Counted from the first letter of the stretch, positions 8,311 to 17,818 are shown. The stretch is 64,000 bases of DNA from Haliscomenobacter sp. (GCA_016707205.1 JADJHZ010000014.1:1-64000), one strand, 5' to 3'. The notes: generated by a model from the letters alone, not told the origin. Program-made: numbers and translations.

Positions 8311-9297
8311 TCAGGGCTTGCCGATGAGGTCCCCCGCTTGCACGTTCCGGATGCCATAGATCGTTTCGAGGTCGAAATATTCTCCGTGGATCACCCCTTC
8401 GCCCCGGGCGATGGTCAGTTTGCGGGACAACACGTCGCTTTGCCAGCGCTTTGCCGACGCCTGGGCGCGCAGCCGGGCGATGATCTCCAGTTGCTGAACT
8501 TCCTTGACCGGGGGGTCTTCCGAAAAGGCCGTCTCCGCAAAGTGCTGGAAAATCTGTTCCCTGGTCGTTTTTCCAATACTCCCGTTTTGGGTGACGATAT
8601 CAAACATCATCGCGACAGCCCGTTCGGAGTTGACCTGGTACGCCTGGCAATACGCCAGCGCTTTTTTGTACCGGGCCGCCGCAAATTCGATCTGGATGTC
8701 CTGAAATTCCTTCCGCATGCCAAGGGCTTCGAAGAAGCCGACCCAAGGTTCCATGACCCGGTATTTGGCGGTCTGGATTGATACGGCCCAGGCGAGTTGC
8801 TCTTGCCGCGGTTTTTGAAAAACCTCCCGCAGCACGGGGGCATGATCGTCAAAGACCTCATCCAGCCCATTGGGGTGGCGCGTTTCGTAGGTTTGGAACA
8901 ACGGTTGGAGCGATCGTTGCCCCAGGTTCCACTGCAAGGCGCCATAGCTGATGCCCTGGCGGTCGAAATTTCCGGCTACCCGGGAATAGCAGCGGGGGGC
9001 TTTGTACCCGGTTTCGATGGTGGCCGTCAATTCGAGGCAGCGCTGCAGCAGGGAAGCCTTCCGGGGCAGGAAATGTTCCATGGCCTCCCTGCCGGGGTAA
9101 AGGGCAGCCCAGGTTTTGGGACCCACGATTCCGTCCACCTGAAGTTGGTTTTTGCGCTGGAAGTTCTTGACCGCGCTGAGGGTGCCTCCGCCAAAGTGGC
9201 CGTCGAGTTCGCCCAGATACAACTGCAACGCCTGGAGTTTGCGCTGGATCTCTACTACGAGGGGCCCGCGGGCCCCGATCCGGATGAGAAGGGACAT
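8311..9297 (-). CDS. Peptidoglycan-binding domain protein with chitosanase-like C-terminal part
   Basis: 328 residues. Residues about 8-70 form a PG_binding_1 domain (VEIQRKLQAL, FGGGTLSAVKNFQ, GIVGPKTWAAL). The remainder contains ELTATIETG, ISYGALQWNLGQ and AMMFDIVTQNGS, a pattern reminiscent of GH46/chitosanase or lysozyme-like helical folds; that second assignment is tentative. There is no signal peptide, so export would need another route, or the protein acts after lysis as endolysins do. No phage genes flank it. The 112 bp beyond its start hold nothing recognisable. Confidence 0.65.
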   Translation of the reverse strand: MSLLIRIGARGPLVVEIQRKLQALQLYLGELDGHFGGGTLSAVKNFQRKNQLQVDGIVGPKTWAALYPGREAMEHFLPRKASLLQRCLELTATIETGYKAPRCYSRVAGNFDRQGISYGALQWNLGQRSLQPLFQTYETRHPNGLDEVFDDHAPVLREVFQKPRQEQLAWAVSIQTAKYRVMEPWVGFFEALGMRKEFQDIQIEFAAARYKKALAYCQAYQVNSERAVAMMFDIVTQNGSIGKTTREQIFQHFAETAFSEDPPVKEVQQLEIIARLRAQASAKRWQSDVLSRKLTIARGEGVIHGEYFDLETIYGIRNVQAGDLIGKP

Positions 9298-9411
9298 GAA
9301 GGGGTACGGTATTAGGTGATCAAGGACGTTGAGCTACAAAACTGGAAAATAAGTCCTCCCCGGGATATCTACAAGCTACTGCTGCATTCTTGATGTAAAT
9401 TTAACCTGGAC

Positions 9412-11166
9412 TCAGGCGATAGCAGCCCCGGCAAAATGCCGTTTCAGAAACTGCAACGCATTCTGGAAAAAGAACAGATCCAGCACCGCTTCCAGGTTGT
9501 CTTCTGTGATTCCGAATTCCTGGAACACGCCGGTTTGGATATGTTGCCGCATGCGTTCCCCCAGGTCCGTGCGGAGCTTTTCGTAATGCAATACCGTGGC
9601 GTAATCGTTGATGGGGTCAATGCCCCCGTCGAAGTCGCTGCCAATACAAATGCAGTTCCAGAAGGAAAATCCATCCGGCCGGTACGCGTGTAATCCGATG
9701 CCCCTGTTTTTAACTCCGTTGGCCATGCCAAGGATGTTGCTCAGGATCAGTTCGACAGAATCCATTTTCCGCTCTTTTTTGGGCATGAAAGCGGCTGGGA
9801 ACAGGACGTGGCGCAGCCGGAGGCGGTACATGATCCCCAGAATGCGCTGGTCGAGGTTGAGGCCGATTAGCCCCCCGCTTTGGCAAATCACTTCCAGGTC
9901 TTCGTCGCACAGGTTGATGTTCCAGGGATTAAAGGGGTTACCCGGAGCGTTTTCGTCGTTTTCCAGAAAATAGTCCTGGATCTGATCCAACAGGGTTTGG
10001 CGGCCGGAATAGCCGGAATGGCTGGCAATTACCGGGATGCAGCCCTGGGGCGCCATGCCGTTGGCGGCCTCTTTCCGGCCTCCGCTGCGATTGTAGGGAC
10101 GAATAATGCGGTCGTAGAACTCCAGCCTGGAAGAGGCGCTCATGTGCTTGGTATCGATCCATATGCGCCGGCCCAGAGCGGGTTCGTCCTCCACGCTGCT
10201 ATCTTCATTTACCCGAACGGCAAGCAGGTGCTGAATAGCCCGGAACCCTGCCGGGCTAAAGCCTCTTTTTCGCTCTTCCAGGGAGTACTTTTCAGGAGAT
10301 GGGTTCTTCCAGGGGTTGTCTTCCGGGTTCAGCGGTATAAAGTTCATGTTCCGCGTCTGGTTCGGGTTCCATGGGAGGGGGACTTTGAAAAAGCTCCGCG
10401 CATGGGCGCACAGCCGGTTGTCGAAATGGTGGGCAAAGGTGATAAAGAACACAGGCCAGGTCTTTATGAGATCGATGCGCTGTTGAAGGACGGATTCCTC
10501 CACCTCCGGCGCATGGCGGTCCCCATTGGTCACGCTCAACGCGTGCATACCCTCGATCGTCAGGACGCAGAGGGTGCAGTTGGGGTCCTCCAGCGTCTGA
10601 TCGATAGCTGCGGGCCCGATGAAGGTTCGTTTGCCCCATGGGGGAACGTTCTGCGCCAAGGCCTCCGGGTTTGGCGCAAGGATAACATACCTTCCCTCCA
10701 CGGGAATAGTTGCCCGGTGCACGTTGATCCCGCCTTTGGGATGAACCGTTACGTTTCCTGTGCAGACCTGTCCGGATTTGCGTTGGACAAACTCCCATTC
10801 AGACTGCAGTTCCTGGAAATAGTCGTAGGTATCGCTTCGGATATGGGCGATGCGTGGCAGACTTAGTCGCAGCGAGGCGCAAACCAGCACCGAAGGCGCT
10901 TCCACCCAGGCCCCCATATTCTTTATGAATCCTTGCTCGAATGGATAGATTGAGATATAAGCCAGCTTGGTTTGGCTTTTGACCAAACTACCCACGTCGG
11001 CCTGACTGTAGCTCGTGCCGCGAAGACCGCGCATCAGATTTATGACCTTTGACCTGGGGATGTCCCAAAGATGCGCCAGAGTGCTTTGGAATGATTTTGG
11101 CTTTTTGGTCCGGTATTTCGGGAAGTTCTTCCCCGAGGGATGGCAATGGAGATCGGCGAAATACAT
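9412..11166 (-). CDS. Membrane dipeptidase-like protein (peptidase M19 family)
   Basis: 584 residues, longer than the usual 330-400 of renal dipeptidase homologues because of inserts. Metal-site motifs of the amidohydrolase barrel are present: DLHCHPS at residues 5-11 (H7, H9), ITFAHHFDNR in the middle, VIASHSGYSG, and near the C-terminus GSDFDGGIDP. M19 enzymes hydrolyse dipeptides with zinc. No signal peptide is visible, so the protein appears cytoplasmic. It is divergent from the beta-lactamase-like gene at 11357, and the shared intergenic region contains a short palindrome (11224-11238). Substrate unknown. Confidence 0.75.
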   Translation of the reverse strand: MYFADLHCHPSGKNFPKYRTKKPKSFQSTLAHLWDIPRSKVINLMRGLRGTSYSQADVGSLVKSQTKLAYISIYPFEQGFIKNMGAWVEAPSVLVCASLRLSLPRIAHIRSDTYDYFQELQSEWEFVQRKSGQVCTGNVTVHPKGGINVHRATIPVEGRYVILAPNPEALAQNVPPWGKRTFIGPAAIDQTLEDPNCTLCVLTIEGMHALSVTNGDRHAPEVEESVLQQRIDLIKTWPVFFITFAHHFDNRLCAHARSFFKVPLPWNPNQTRNMNFIPLNPEDNPWKNPSPEKYSLEERKRGFSPAGFRAIQHLLAVRVNEDSSVEDEPALGRRIWIDTKHMSASSRLEFYDRIIRPYNRSGGRKEAANGMAPQGCIPVIASHSGYSGRQTLLDQIQDYFLENDENAPGNPFNPWNINLCDEDLEVICQSGGLIGLNLDQRILGIMYRLRLRHVLFPAAFMPKKERKMDSVELILSNILGMANGVKNRGIGLHAYRPDGFSFWNCICIGSDFDGGIDPINDYATVLHYEKLRTDLGERMRQHIQTGVFQEFGITEDNLEAVLDLFFFQNALQFLKRHFAGAAIA

Positions 11167-11223
11167 AGCTGGGGGGATTTAGGAGTAGCGAAAAATTGGA
11201 AGTAATAGCCTGCCTGAATGGGA

Positions 11224-11238
11224 TTGGGAATTTCCCAA
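11224..11238. promoter_or_regulatory. Candidate operator palindrome between divergent genes
   Basis: TTGGGAA-T-TTCCCAA is a perfect 7-bp inverted repeat around one base, located between the divergent M19 and beta-lactamase-like genes. Only position and symmetry support it. Confidence 0.25.
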
Positions 11239-11356
11239 ACTACGTTGCATCCTGTATAGATTGGTTATTAAAGTTATAATATTTTCTGATTACATTCAAC
11301 CCATCTTGAGGCGGAGCCTCGCCCCTGTTTGGAAATAATCGAAAAATCCATTCCAT

Positions 11357-12457
11357 ATGAAATACCTGATCCTTTTGTTCGCCGCGTGCCTGGCATTTAG
11401 CTGCACCCGGCATTCGGAGAAAGATCCCGCTGAACTGCTGGACGCGTATTTTTCCGCCGAATTTCCCGCTGAGGGCCCGGGCGCCGCCGTCCTGGTGATG
11501 CGCCAGGGAAAGGTCCTTTTTGAAAAAGGGTACGGCCTGGCCGATCTGGAGAAAAAAACGCCGATTACGCCGTCCACCGCGTTCAACACGGGGTCCATCA
11601 GCAAAACCTTTGTTTCCAATGCGATTTTGATGCTCCGGGAAGAAGGCAAACTGTCTTTAGACGACCCGCTGGAGACGTATTTCCCCGACTTCAAAAATCC
11701 GGACATTGCCAAAAAGGTGAAGATATACCACCTGCTGAACCATTCTTCCGGATTGGCCGACAGCCGCCGGGTGGCAGAAGATTCCGTGTTTTACCTCACC
11801 GCCAAAGACGAGGAGAATTTTGCCCCCATCAAACAGAACGACACGACCTATTTTGAGCCGGGAACCCGGTACCGATACTCCAACCCCGCGTTCAACGGAT
11901 TGGCGCTGATCATCCAGCAAATTACCGGCAAACGCTGGCAGGATTTTATTATCGACCGAATTTTCGCCCCTTCCGGCATGACCGGCAGCAAAATCACCGA
12001 CGGCCCCTACCCACAAACCGGGGTAGCCCACGCGTACGTTTGGGATCAGGGTAAATTCATCGAAGACGATTACGGGGAAGAACCCACCTTCGCAGCTTCC
12101 GGCAACGGCGGCGTCTGGAGCTCGGTGCGCGATCTGGCCAAATACGAACAAGCCCTGCAAAAGGCGGTGTTTTTGCCCAAAGACGCGATCCAAAAATCCC
12201 GGACGCCCTTCCAGCCCGCTAACTGGCAGGATACCATCCCCGCTTTCATTGGATACAGCTGGTTTACCGGAACGTACCAGGAAACGCCCATCGTCTTCCA
12301 CACCGGCCACCAGGGCGGGTTCACCGCCGATTACGTATGGGTTCCCTCCAAACAATTCTTCTACGTCATCCTCTGCAACTCCCCCCGGCCGATTGAGCAG
12401 TATAGGGAGGAGGTATTGAAAGTTTCGAAGTTACGGGGTTACGAAGTTGCGAAGTAA
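11357..12457 (+). CDS. Serine hydrolase of the class C beta-lactamase family, lipoprotein
   Basis: 366 residues. The N-terminus is a lipoprotein signal (LAFSC, modified Cys at 16). The serine-dependent acyl-enzyme motifs are all present: SISK at 80-83 (S80 nucleophile, K83), YSN at 174-176 and HTG at 314-316. Such proteins act as esterases, D-aminopeptidases or penicillin-binding enzymes more often than as true beta-lactamases, so resistance should not be assumed. The last codons (GYEVAK) are written by a short intergenic repeat, and the stop codon lies inside the hairpin at 12444-12476 that ends this and the convergent transporter gene. Confidence 0.88.
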   Translation: MKYLILLFAACLAFSCTRHSEKDPAELLDAYFSAEFPAEGPGAAVLVMRQGKVLFEKGYGLADLEKKTPITPSTAFNTGSISKTFVSNAILMLREEGKLSLDDPLETYFPDFKNPDIAKKVKIYHLLNHSSGLADSRRVAEDSVFYLTAKDEENFAPIKQNDTTYFEPGTRYRYSNPAFNGLALIIQQITGKRWQDFIIDRIFAPSGMTGSKITDGPYPQTGVAHAYVWDQGKFIEDDYGEEPTFAASGNGGVWSSVRDLAKYEQALQKAVFLPKDAIQKSRTPFQPANWQDTIPAFIGYSWFTGTYQETPIVFHTGHQGGFTADYVWVPSKQFFYVILCNSPRPIEQYREEVLKVSKLRGYEVAK

Positions 12458-12480
12458 CCTCGCAACTTCGCAACTTTTAA
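12444..12480. terminator. Bidirectional hairpin terminator built from a short repeat
   Basis: Arms AAGTTGCGAAGT (12444-12455) and ACTTCGCAACTT (12465-12476) are perfectly complementary with a 9-base loop, followed by TTTAA. It lies between the stops of two convergent genes and overlaps the stop codon of the plus-strand gene. The words CGAAGTTGCGAAG recur in the intergenic repeats near 48.7 and 58.6 kb. Confidence 0.7.
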
Positions 12481-12481
12481 A

Positions 12482-14098
12482 TCACCCCCTAAAACTCAGC
12501 ATCACCCCAGCCACGATAGCCAGCACGATCAGGGAGAAAACAATATCCCAAACGGTGTAGCTCAACCGGTTGGCGGCTTTTTGCTCAGGAGAAAGCGTTC
12601 CAAACGTAAGCCCCTGGATCTGCTCCAGGGAAGGCGCCGGGGTGAGCAGGCTCACGACGATGGTCAGGAGGACGCAGAACAGGAAGAACCAGGCGGCGAA
12701 GGTCAGGAAGTTCATATCGCCAAATTGGAAGAGGATGCCGGATGGGTCCAGCGAATCCCGGCTGAGTTCCAATACCAGACGGACCGCAGCGATAATCAAC
12801 CCGGCAACCAGGGTGGCCATGGCGCCTTTGGAGTTGATGCGCTTGAAGAAAATCCCAAGCAGGAACACGGCAGCGATCGGGGGAGCGATATACGCTTGTA
12901 CCGATTGGAGGTATTCGTAAAGCACCCCGGAGATGTTCTGCATGATCGGAATCCAGGCAATACCCAGAATGACCACCGTAGTCGTGGCATAACGGCCAAC
13001 CCGGAGCAGCTTGATTTCCGGCGTGTTCGGGCGGAGTTTTTTGTAAATATCTACCGTGAACAGGGTGGAGCAGGAGTTAAACACCGATGCCAGCGAGCTC
13101 ATCAACGCAGCCATCAGTCCGGCGACGACCAGACCTTTTAGGCCGGCCGGCATCTTGTTCATCAATAACGCCGCAAAGGCCTGGTCGGGTGAATCCCAGG
13201 ATAATTCACCTTTGTTCTTAAGCGCCAAGGCGATCACGCCGGGGATGAGAAACAGAAAAACGGGAAGCAGTTTAAGAAGCCCACCAAAAATCGTTCCTCT
13301 ACGGCCCTGGGTAATATTGCGCGCCGCCAGGGCTCGCTGCACAATGTACTGGTCGGTACACCAATACCAGATGCCCACGATCGTACTTGTGATCACGAGG
13401 CTGGGCCATGGGAAATCCGGGTCGGTAGCAGGCCTCCACATGTTGAGGTACCCCGGCTCCAGAGAGTCGCGCAGCCCGCCCCAGCCGCCCACGGCGTTGA
13501 GGCCAATGATAGTAATCGTGGCAGCTCCCAGCACGAGCACCACGGTCTGCATGGCTTCCGTATATACGACCGCCCGCATGCCGCCCAGAACGGTATAAAA
13601 CCCGGTCAGGACAACGGTGAGCAGTGCGCCAAACCAAAAGTCGATCCCCAGAATGGAAGAGATTACAATCCCGCCTGCATACACCGTTACGGATACTTTG
13701 GTGAGCACGTAGGCCAGCAGCGAGAAAATACTCAGAACCCAGCGGGTCTGCGCGTTGAAGCGGCGTTCCAGAAATTCCGGCATGGTAAATACGCCGCTTC
13801 GGATATAGAACGGCAGGAATACCCAACCCAGGGTTATGACCAGCCAGGCGTGCAACTCGTAAATGAGCATAGGGATTTTACCTCCTGCGCCTGCGCCCGC
13901 CAGCCCCACAATGTGCTCCGAGCCGATGTTGGAAGCAAAAATGGAAGCGCCTACAATGAACCAGCCAATATTGCGGCCGGCAAGGAAGTAATCTTCCGTG
14001 GTTTTTTGCCTGCGGGTGATCACCCAAATCGCCAGACCCAGGAGGATCGCAAAATACAACCCAATCACTACCCAATCCAGGGTTTCAAATCCTTTCAT
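12482..14098 (-). CDS. Sodium:sugar symporter (SSS family)
   Basis: 538 residues with the hydrophobic pattern of an SLC5/SGLT-type transporter (13-14 membrane segments expected). Family landmarks include TTEDYFLAGRNIGW near residue 35, ASNIGSEHIVGLAGAGA, and GLMAALMSSLASVFNSCSTLFTVDIY, which carries the sodium-site helix. It is the last gene of the araD-araA-galM operon on the minus strand (118 bp after galM), so L-arabinose or a related sugar is the most likely substrate (inference from context). It ends at a shared hairpin terminator with the convergent gene. Confidence 0.9.
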   Translation of the reverse strand: MKGFETLDWVVIGLYFAILLGLAIWVITRRQKTTEDYFLAGRNIGWFIVGASIFASNIGSEHIVGLAGAGAGGKIPMLIYELHAWLVITLGWVFLPFYIRSGVFTMPEFLERRFNAQTRWVLSIFSLLAYVLTKVSVTVYAGGIVISSILGIDFWFGALLTVVLTGFYTVLGGMRAVVYTEAMQTVVLVLGAATITIIGLNAVGGWGGLRDSLEPGYLNMWRPATDPDFPWPSLVITSTIVGIWYWCTDQYIVQRALAARNITQGRRGTIFGGLLKLLPVFLFLIPGVIALALKNKGELSWDSPDQAFAALLMNKMPAGLKGLVVAGLMAALMSSLASVFNSCSTLFTVDIYKKLRPNTPEIKLLRVGRYATTTVVILGIAWIPIMQNISGVLYEYLQSVQAYIAPPIAAVFLLGIFFKRINSKGAMATLVAGLIIAAVRLVLELSRDSLDPSGILFQFGDMNFLTFAAWFFLFCVLLTIVVSLLTPAPSLEQIQGLTFGTLSPEQKAANRLSYTVWDIVFSLIVLAIVAGVMLSFRG

Positions 14099-14216
14099 TT
14101 TAGGTGTTTGTTGATGCGAAAAAAGAACGAATGCCTAATTATCCAGGGAAAGTTATTATTTTAATTTCTAAACAAAGCAAATTTTTTATCCTTTTTTAAT
14201 CGGTTGCACGGTTAAA

Positions 14217-15368
14217 TTATTTGGTTGAAAACCGGTAGATCGTCTTTTGCAGGTACAGCTCGCCTGGGTTGAGGATCGTGCCGGGAAAATCGGGTTGATT
14301 CGGCGAATCGGGGTAGTGCTGCGCTTCGAGGCAAAGCCCGTAATGTTTTACCATGGATTTCCCTTCCCGCCCTTTCAGGGAGCCGTCGAGGAAGTTGCCG
14401 GAGTAAAACTGCACGGCGGGTTCGGTGGTCCACATTTCCATATACCGTCCGGTGGCTTTGTGGTAAAGGGTAGCGGCCAGGTCGAGGGATTTGTTGTTTT
14501 TGTTTAGGATGAAGTTGTGGTCATACCCTCCTTTTACCTGGGCCAGGTCTTGTCCGATGGGTTTGGGCGCGGTGAAGTCCATTGGCCCGCCGGAAACAGG
14601 TTCGATCTTACCTGTCGGGATCAACTGGTCATTGACTGGCGTGTAGCGTGGCGCGCGGATCATAAGCTCGTGGCCAAGGATGTCTGGGGCTTTACCGGCG
14701 CCGAGGTTGAAATAGGTGTGGTTGGTGAGGTTCACCGGGGTGGGCTTGTCGGTTTTCGCCATGTAGTCGATCTGGAGTCCGTAGTTGTCGTCGATCGTAA
14801 ACGTTACGGTGACCGGCATTAGTCCGGGGAAACCTTCTTCTCCATCCTGGCTGATATACCCCAGCGTCAGGTAGGCTGAGGTGTCGCTTTGCCCGTAATT
14901 TCCCCGCCAAACGACTTTGTCAAACCCTTTCTTTCCACCATGGAGCATATTCCCGTTGTCGTTTGGAGACAGGGTATAGGTTTTGCCGCCGAGCTGAAAC
15001 TGCGCATTGGCGATGCGGTTGGCGTAGCGGCCTACCGTGCACCCGAAGTAGGGGTTCTTCTCCTGCAAATATCCTTCGAGGTTGTCGAAACCCAGGGCTA
15101 CATTCCCCAGATCGCCCGATTTGTCGGGAGCGAGAATGGACACGACCGTGCCTCCATAATTGGTAATGCTGACGGTGAACCCGTTTGGCGCCATAAGGGT
15201 ATACAGGATGATGTCTTTGTCTTCCACCATCCCGTATGGGCTTTCAATGACGGCAAAGGTTTTGTTCTGCGTTTCGGTTTCCTGCGCCTCCTGGCCCGGT
15301 TTATTTTTACAGCTGGACAGGCTCAGGAAAAGGAGGGAACTCAGAATGAAATAAGGTGTGGTTTTCAT
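14217..15368 (-). CDS. galM: Aldose 1-epimerase (mutarotase), lipoprotein
   Basis: The start at 15368 (MKTTPYF) gives 383 residues with a lipoprotein signal whose lipobox is LSLSSC; an in-frame codon 33 bp further upstream would add a leader that spoils the signal. Mutarotase landmarks: GRYANRIANAQF (sugar-binding Arg), NLTNHTYFNLG (catalytic His) and LCLEAQHYPDSPNQ (catalytic Glu). It interconverts alpha and beta anomers of free sugars at the outer face of a membrane. It lies 37 bp downstream of araA, so it probably supplies the anomer preferred by the symporter or isomerase of the arabinose operon. Confidence 0.9.
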   Translation of the reverse strand: MKTTPYFILSSLLFLSLSSCKNKPGQEAQETETQNKTFAVIESPYGMVEDKDIILYTLMAPNGFTVSITNYGGTVVSILAPDKSGDLGNVALGFDNLEGYLQEKNPYFGCTVGRYANRIANAQFQLGGKTYTLSPNDNGNMLHGGKKGFDKVVWRGNYGQSDTSAYLTLGYISQDGEEGFPGLMPVTVTFTIDDNYGLQIDYMAKTDKPTPVNLTNHTYFNLGAGKAPDILGHELMIRAPRYTPVNDQLIPTGKIEPVSGGPMDFTAPKPIGQDLAQVKGGYDHNFILNKNNKSLDLAATLYHKATGRYMEMWTTEPAVQFYSGNFLDGSLKGREGKSMVKHYGLCLEAQHYPDSPNQPDFPGTILNPGELYLQKTIYRFSTK

Positions 15369-15405
15369 AATGGTATTATCGTTTGGAGTATGCAAAAACA
15401 ACGGA

Positions 15406-16899
15406 TCAGGAAAACGCCTGTTCGTTCCACCTCAGGGTGTTTTTGAACTGGTACAGATTGGTGTGCGCATCAATGAGGGCGTATTCCATGCCGGCAATTT
15501 CGGCAAAATCTTCGAGGTAATCCGCCCGAAGGTTTTGGCTGTAACAAGTATGATGGGCGCCGCCGGCCAGAATCCAGGCGGTGGCCGCCGTCTTCAGGTC
15601 GGGGTGGCACTTCCATAGCACGCGGGCCACAGGCAGATTGGGGAGGTCCTCCGGTGGATCGATGGCTTCGACGGTGTTGACGAGCAGGCGGAAGCGGTTG
15701 CCCATATCGATCAGGGACGCATTCAGCGCGGGCCCCGCCGCGGCGTTAAATACCAGGCGCACCGGATCGGCTTTGCCCCCAATACCCAACGGGTGAATCT
15801 CGCATTTGGGCCGGTCTTTGGCAATGCTTTCGCAGATCTCGAGCATGTGCGCGCCCAATACGGCCATCCCCGAGGGGTGGAAGTGGTAGGTGTAGTCCTC
15901 CATAAACGAATTTCCCCCTGGCAAGCCAGTAGCCATCACTTTCATGGCCCGCACCAGGGCGGCGGTTTTCCAGTCGCCCTCGGCTCCAAATCCATACCCT
16001 TCGGCCATCAGGCGCTGCACGGCGATACCGGGAAGCTGAACCATGCCGTGCAAGTCTTCAAACGTATCCGTAAATCCTTTAAAAGAACCCGACTCCAGAA
16101 AGGCGCGCAACCCGGCTTCGATGCGGGCTGCTTCCCGGAGGGCTGGGCGCTGAGCTCCGTTGCGGCGCAGGGCGGGGGCGAGGTCGTAGGCGTCGTCGTA
16201 GACCATGGTCAACCGGTCTATCTCTTCGTCGGAAATGCTGCGGACCGCCTGAACCAAGTCGCCGATCCCATAGCCATTGACCGAAAACCCAAACCGGATC
16301 TCGGCCTCGACTTTGTCGCCCTCCGTCACGGCTACCTGGCGCATGTTGTCTCCGAAACGGGCAAATTTAGCCCCCTGCCAGTCATGCCAGGCTGCCGCCA
16401 CCCGGCACCAGGCCTGGATTTCATCCACGATTTCCGGATCCTGCCAATGGCCGGTAACGACCTTGCGGTTGAGGCGCATCCGGCTGCCGATGAACCCAAA
16501 CTCCCGGTCGCCATGGGCCGACTGGTTGAGGTTCATGAAGTCCATATCGATACTGGCCCAGGGGATATCGCGGTTGTATTGGGTATGGAGATGGAGGAAC
16601 GGTTTCTGGAGCGCGTGGAGTCCCCGGATCCACATTTTGGCGGGGGAAAAGGTGTGCATCCAGCAGATCAGCCCGACGCAGGCCGGCGCCTGGTTGGCCT
16701 CCTGGCAGAGGTGAAAAATAGCCTCCGGGGAGGTAAGGACAGGTTTGAACACGACCCGAACCGGCATGCGGGGGTCCTGGTCAAAAGCTGAAGCGATGGC
16801 GCCGGCATTCGAAGCTACTTGCTTCAGCGTTTCTTCCCCGTAAAGATGCTGGCTGCCTGTGGCGAACCACACTTCCAGCGAATGAAGCGGTTTATTCAT
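15406..16899 (-). CDS. araA: L-arabinose isomerase
   Basis: 497 residues, the normal AraA length. The N-terminal block EVWFATGSQHLYGEETL, the WMHTFSPAKMWI motif and HLHTQYNRDIPW are diagnostic. Catalytic glutamates and metal histidines are expected in EGDWKTAALVRAMKVM and YHFHPSGMAVLGAHMLEI, both present. It converts L-arabinose to L-ribulose in the cytoplasm using Mn2+. It starts 11 bp after the araD stop. L-ribulokinase (araB), needed between this step and AraD, is not in the window and must be elsewhere in the genome if the pathway works. Confidence 0.95.
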   Translation of the reverse strand: MNKPLHSLEVWFATGSQHLYGEETLKQVASNAGAIASAFDQDPRMPVRVVFKPVLTSPEAIFHLCQEANQAPACVGLICWMHTFSPAKMWIRGLHALQKPFLHLHTQYNRDIPWASIDMDFMNLNQSAHGDREFGFIGSRMRLNRKVVTGHWQDPEIVDEIQAWCRVAAAWHDWQGAKFARFGDNMRQVAVTEGDKVEAEIRFGFSVNGYGIGDLVQAVRSISDEEIDRLTMVYDDAYDLAPALRRNGAQRPALREAARIEAGLRAFLESGSFKGFTDTFEDLHGMVQLPGIAVQRLMAEGYGFGAEGDWKTAALVRAMKVMATGLPGGNSFMEDYTYHFHPSGMAVLGAHMLEICESIAKDRPKCEIHPLGIGGKADPVRLVFNAAAGPALNASLIDMGNRFRLLVNTVEAIDPPEDLPNLPVARVLWKCHPDLKTAATAWILAGGAHHTCYSQNLRADYLEDFAEIAGMEYALIDAHTNLYQFKNTLRWNEQAFS

Positions 16900-16910
16900 G
16901 TTTGGGTGGT

Positions 16911-17618
16911 TTATTGTCCGTAATAGGCGTCTTTTCCATGCTTGCGAAGATAATGCTTTTGGATCAGCGCCTCTTTGAGCCGCGGCACGTCGGGCCGGAT
17001 CGTCACGGAGAGGTAAGCCATCCGGGCGATTTCCTCCAAAACGGCGCTGTTATACACGGCTTTGTCCGCGGTTTTGCCCCAGGTGAACGGCGCGTGGTTG
17101 CCCACCAGGATCATTTCCACTTCCCGGTAATCGAGGCCCCGGCGTTCAAATTCCTGAAGAATCTGAAACCCGGTTTCCCGTTCGTAATCCCCGGCGATCA
17201 TCTCCGCGGCCATAGGAGGAGCGCACGGCACATCCACGGTCAGGTGATCGGCGTGGGTGGTACCGAGAATCGGGATATCGATCTGGGTTTGCGCCCAGGC
17301 GGTGGCAAACGTGGAATGGGTGTGGACAACGGCGCCGATATATTCCCAGTGCTTGTAGAGTACGGCATGGGTTTTGGTGTCGGAAGAAGGCCGCAGAGCG
17401 CCTTCCACCGTCTGCCCGTCGAAATCTACAAGGACCATGTCTTCCACTTTCAGCGCCTCGTATGGAACCCCCGAGGGTTTAATGGCGAACACGCCCAGGT
17501 TGCGGTCGGCAACTGATACATTCCCAAAAGTGAACAGCACCAGCCCTAGCTCCGGAAGCTGTTTATTGGCCTGAAAACACTGCGTTTTCAGGTCTTGGTA
17601 AAGCGGGTTCATACACAA
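16911..17618 (-). CDS. araD: L-ribulose-5-phosphate 4-epimerase
   Basis: 235 residues of the class II aldolase/AraD family. Zinc-binding histidines lie in VVHTHSTFATAW (H99, H101) and in GTTHADHL; the phosphate-binding GNVSVAD block is at 32-38. It produces D-xylulose 5-phosphate for the pentose phosphate pathway. First gene of the arabinose operon. The reading frame opens with two possible ATGs (17618 and 17612); MNPLYQDLK from 17612 is the more typical N-terminus. A promoter-like TACCTTTG overlapping a palindrome lies about 25 bp upstream. Confidence 0.95.
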   Translation of the reverse strand: MCMNPLYQDLKTQCFQANKQLPELGLVLFTFGNVSVADRNLGVFAIKPSGVPYEALKVEDMVLVDFDGQTVEGALRPSSDTKTHAVLYKHWEYIGAVVHTHSTFATAWAQTQIDIPILGTTHADHLTVDVPCAPPMAAEMIAGDYERETGFQILQEFERRGLDYREVEMILVGNHAPFTWGKTADKAVYNSAVLEEIARMAYLSVTIRPDVPRLKEALIQKHYLRKHGKDAYYGQ

Positions 17619-17641
17619 AAGGGTTTATTTCGCATTTACGT

Positions 17642-17656
17642 CAAAGGTAATCGATT
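17642..17656 (-). promoter_or_regulatory. Arabinose operon promoter with overlapping operator-like palindrome
   Basis: On the minus strand TACCTTTG (17649-17642) matches the Bacteroidota -7 consensus TAnnTTTG exactly, 24 bp before the araD reading frame. It overlaps AATCGATT (17649-17656), the palindromic core often seen in LacI-family operators. A repressor at this site would block the promoter directly. No regulator gene is adjacent. Confidence 0.4.
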
Positions 17657-17767
17657 GCATTCGCAAAAATAGCGTAGAAAAGTAAGGATTATTTGCTCAA
17701 TCCGCCCTCAATTTTGCCCATATATTCTTTGCGAATAACAAAAGAACTGCCTGGAGGCGAGGTTGCG

Positions 17768-17799
17768 TTGGACTGGCAAGGAACTTCCTCGTATATTTG
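17768..17799 (+). promoter_or_regulatory. Promoter of the porin-like gene
   Basis: TTG (17768-17770), 21 bp, then TATATTTG (17792-17799), an exact match to the Bacteroidota TTG...TAnnTTTG promoter. The ATG at 17819 follows at the expected distance. Confidence 0.55.
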
Positions 17800-17818
17800 G
17801 ACTATAAAAAAAACAGCC

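Noticed and set aside
9880..10866. 328-codon open frame on the plus strand
   Set aside because: It is antisense to the M19 dipeptidase gene, whose metal motifs are intact; no family or signal in the antisense frame.
11357..12457. Antibiotic-resistance beta-lactamase
   Set aside because: SxxK, YSN and HTG motifs are shared by esterases and peptidases of this family; a lipoprotein anchor and no resistance context give no reason to claim resistance.
15793..16791. 332-codon open frame on the plus strand
   Set aside because: Antisense to L-arabinose isomerase; produced by codon bias.
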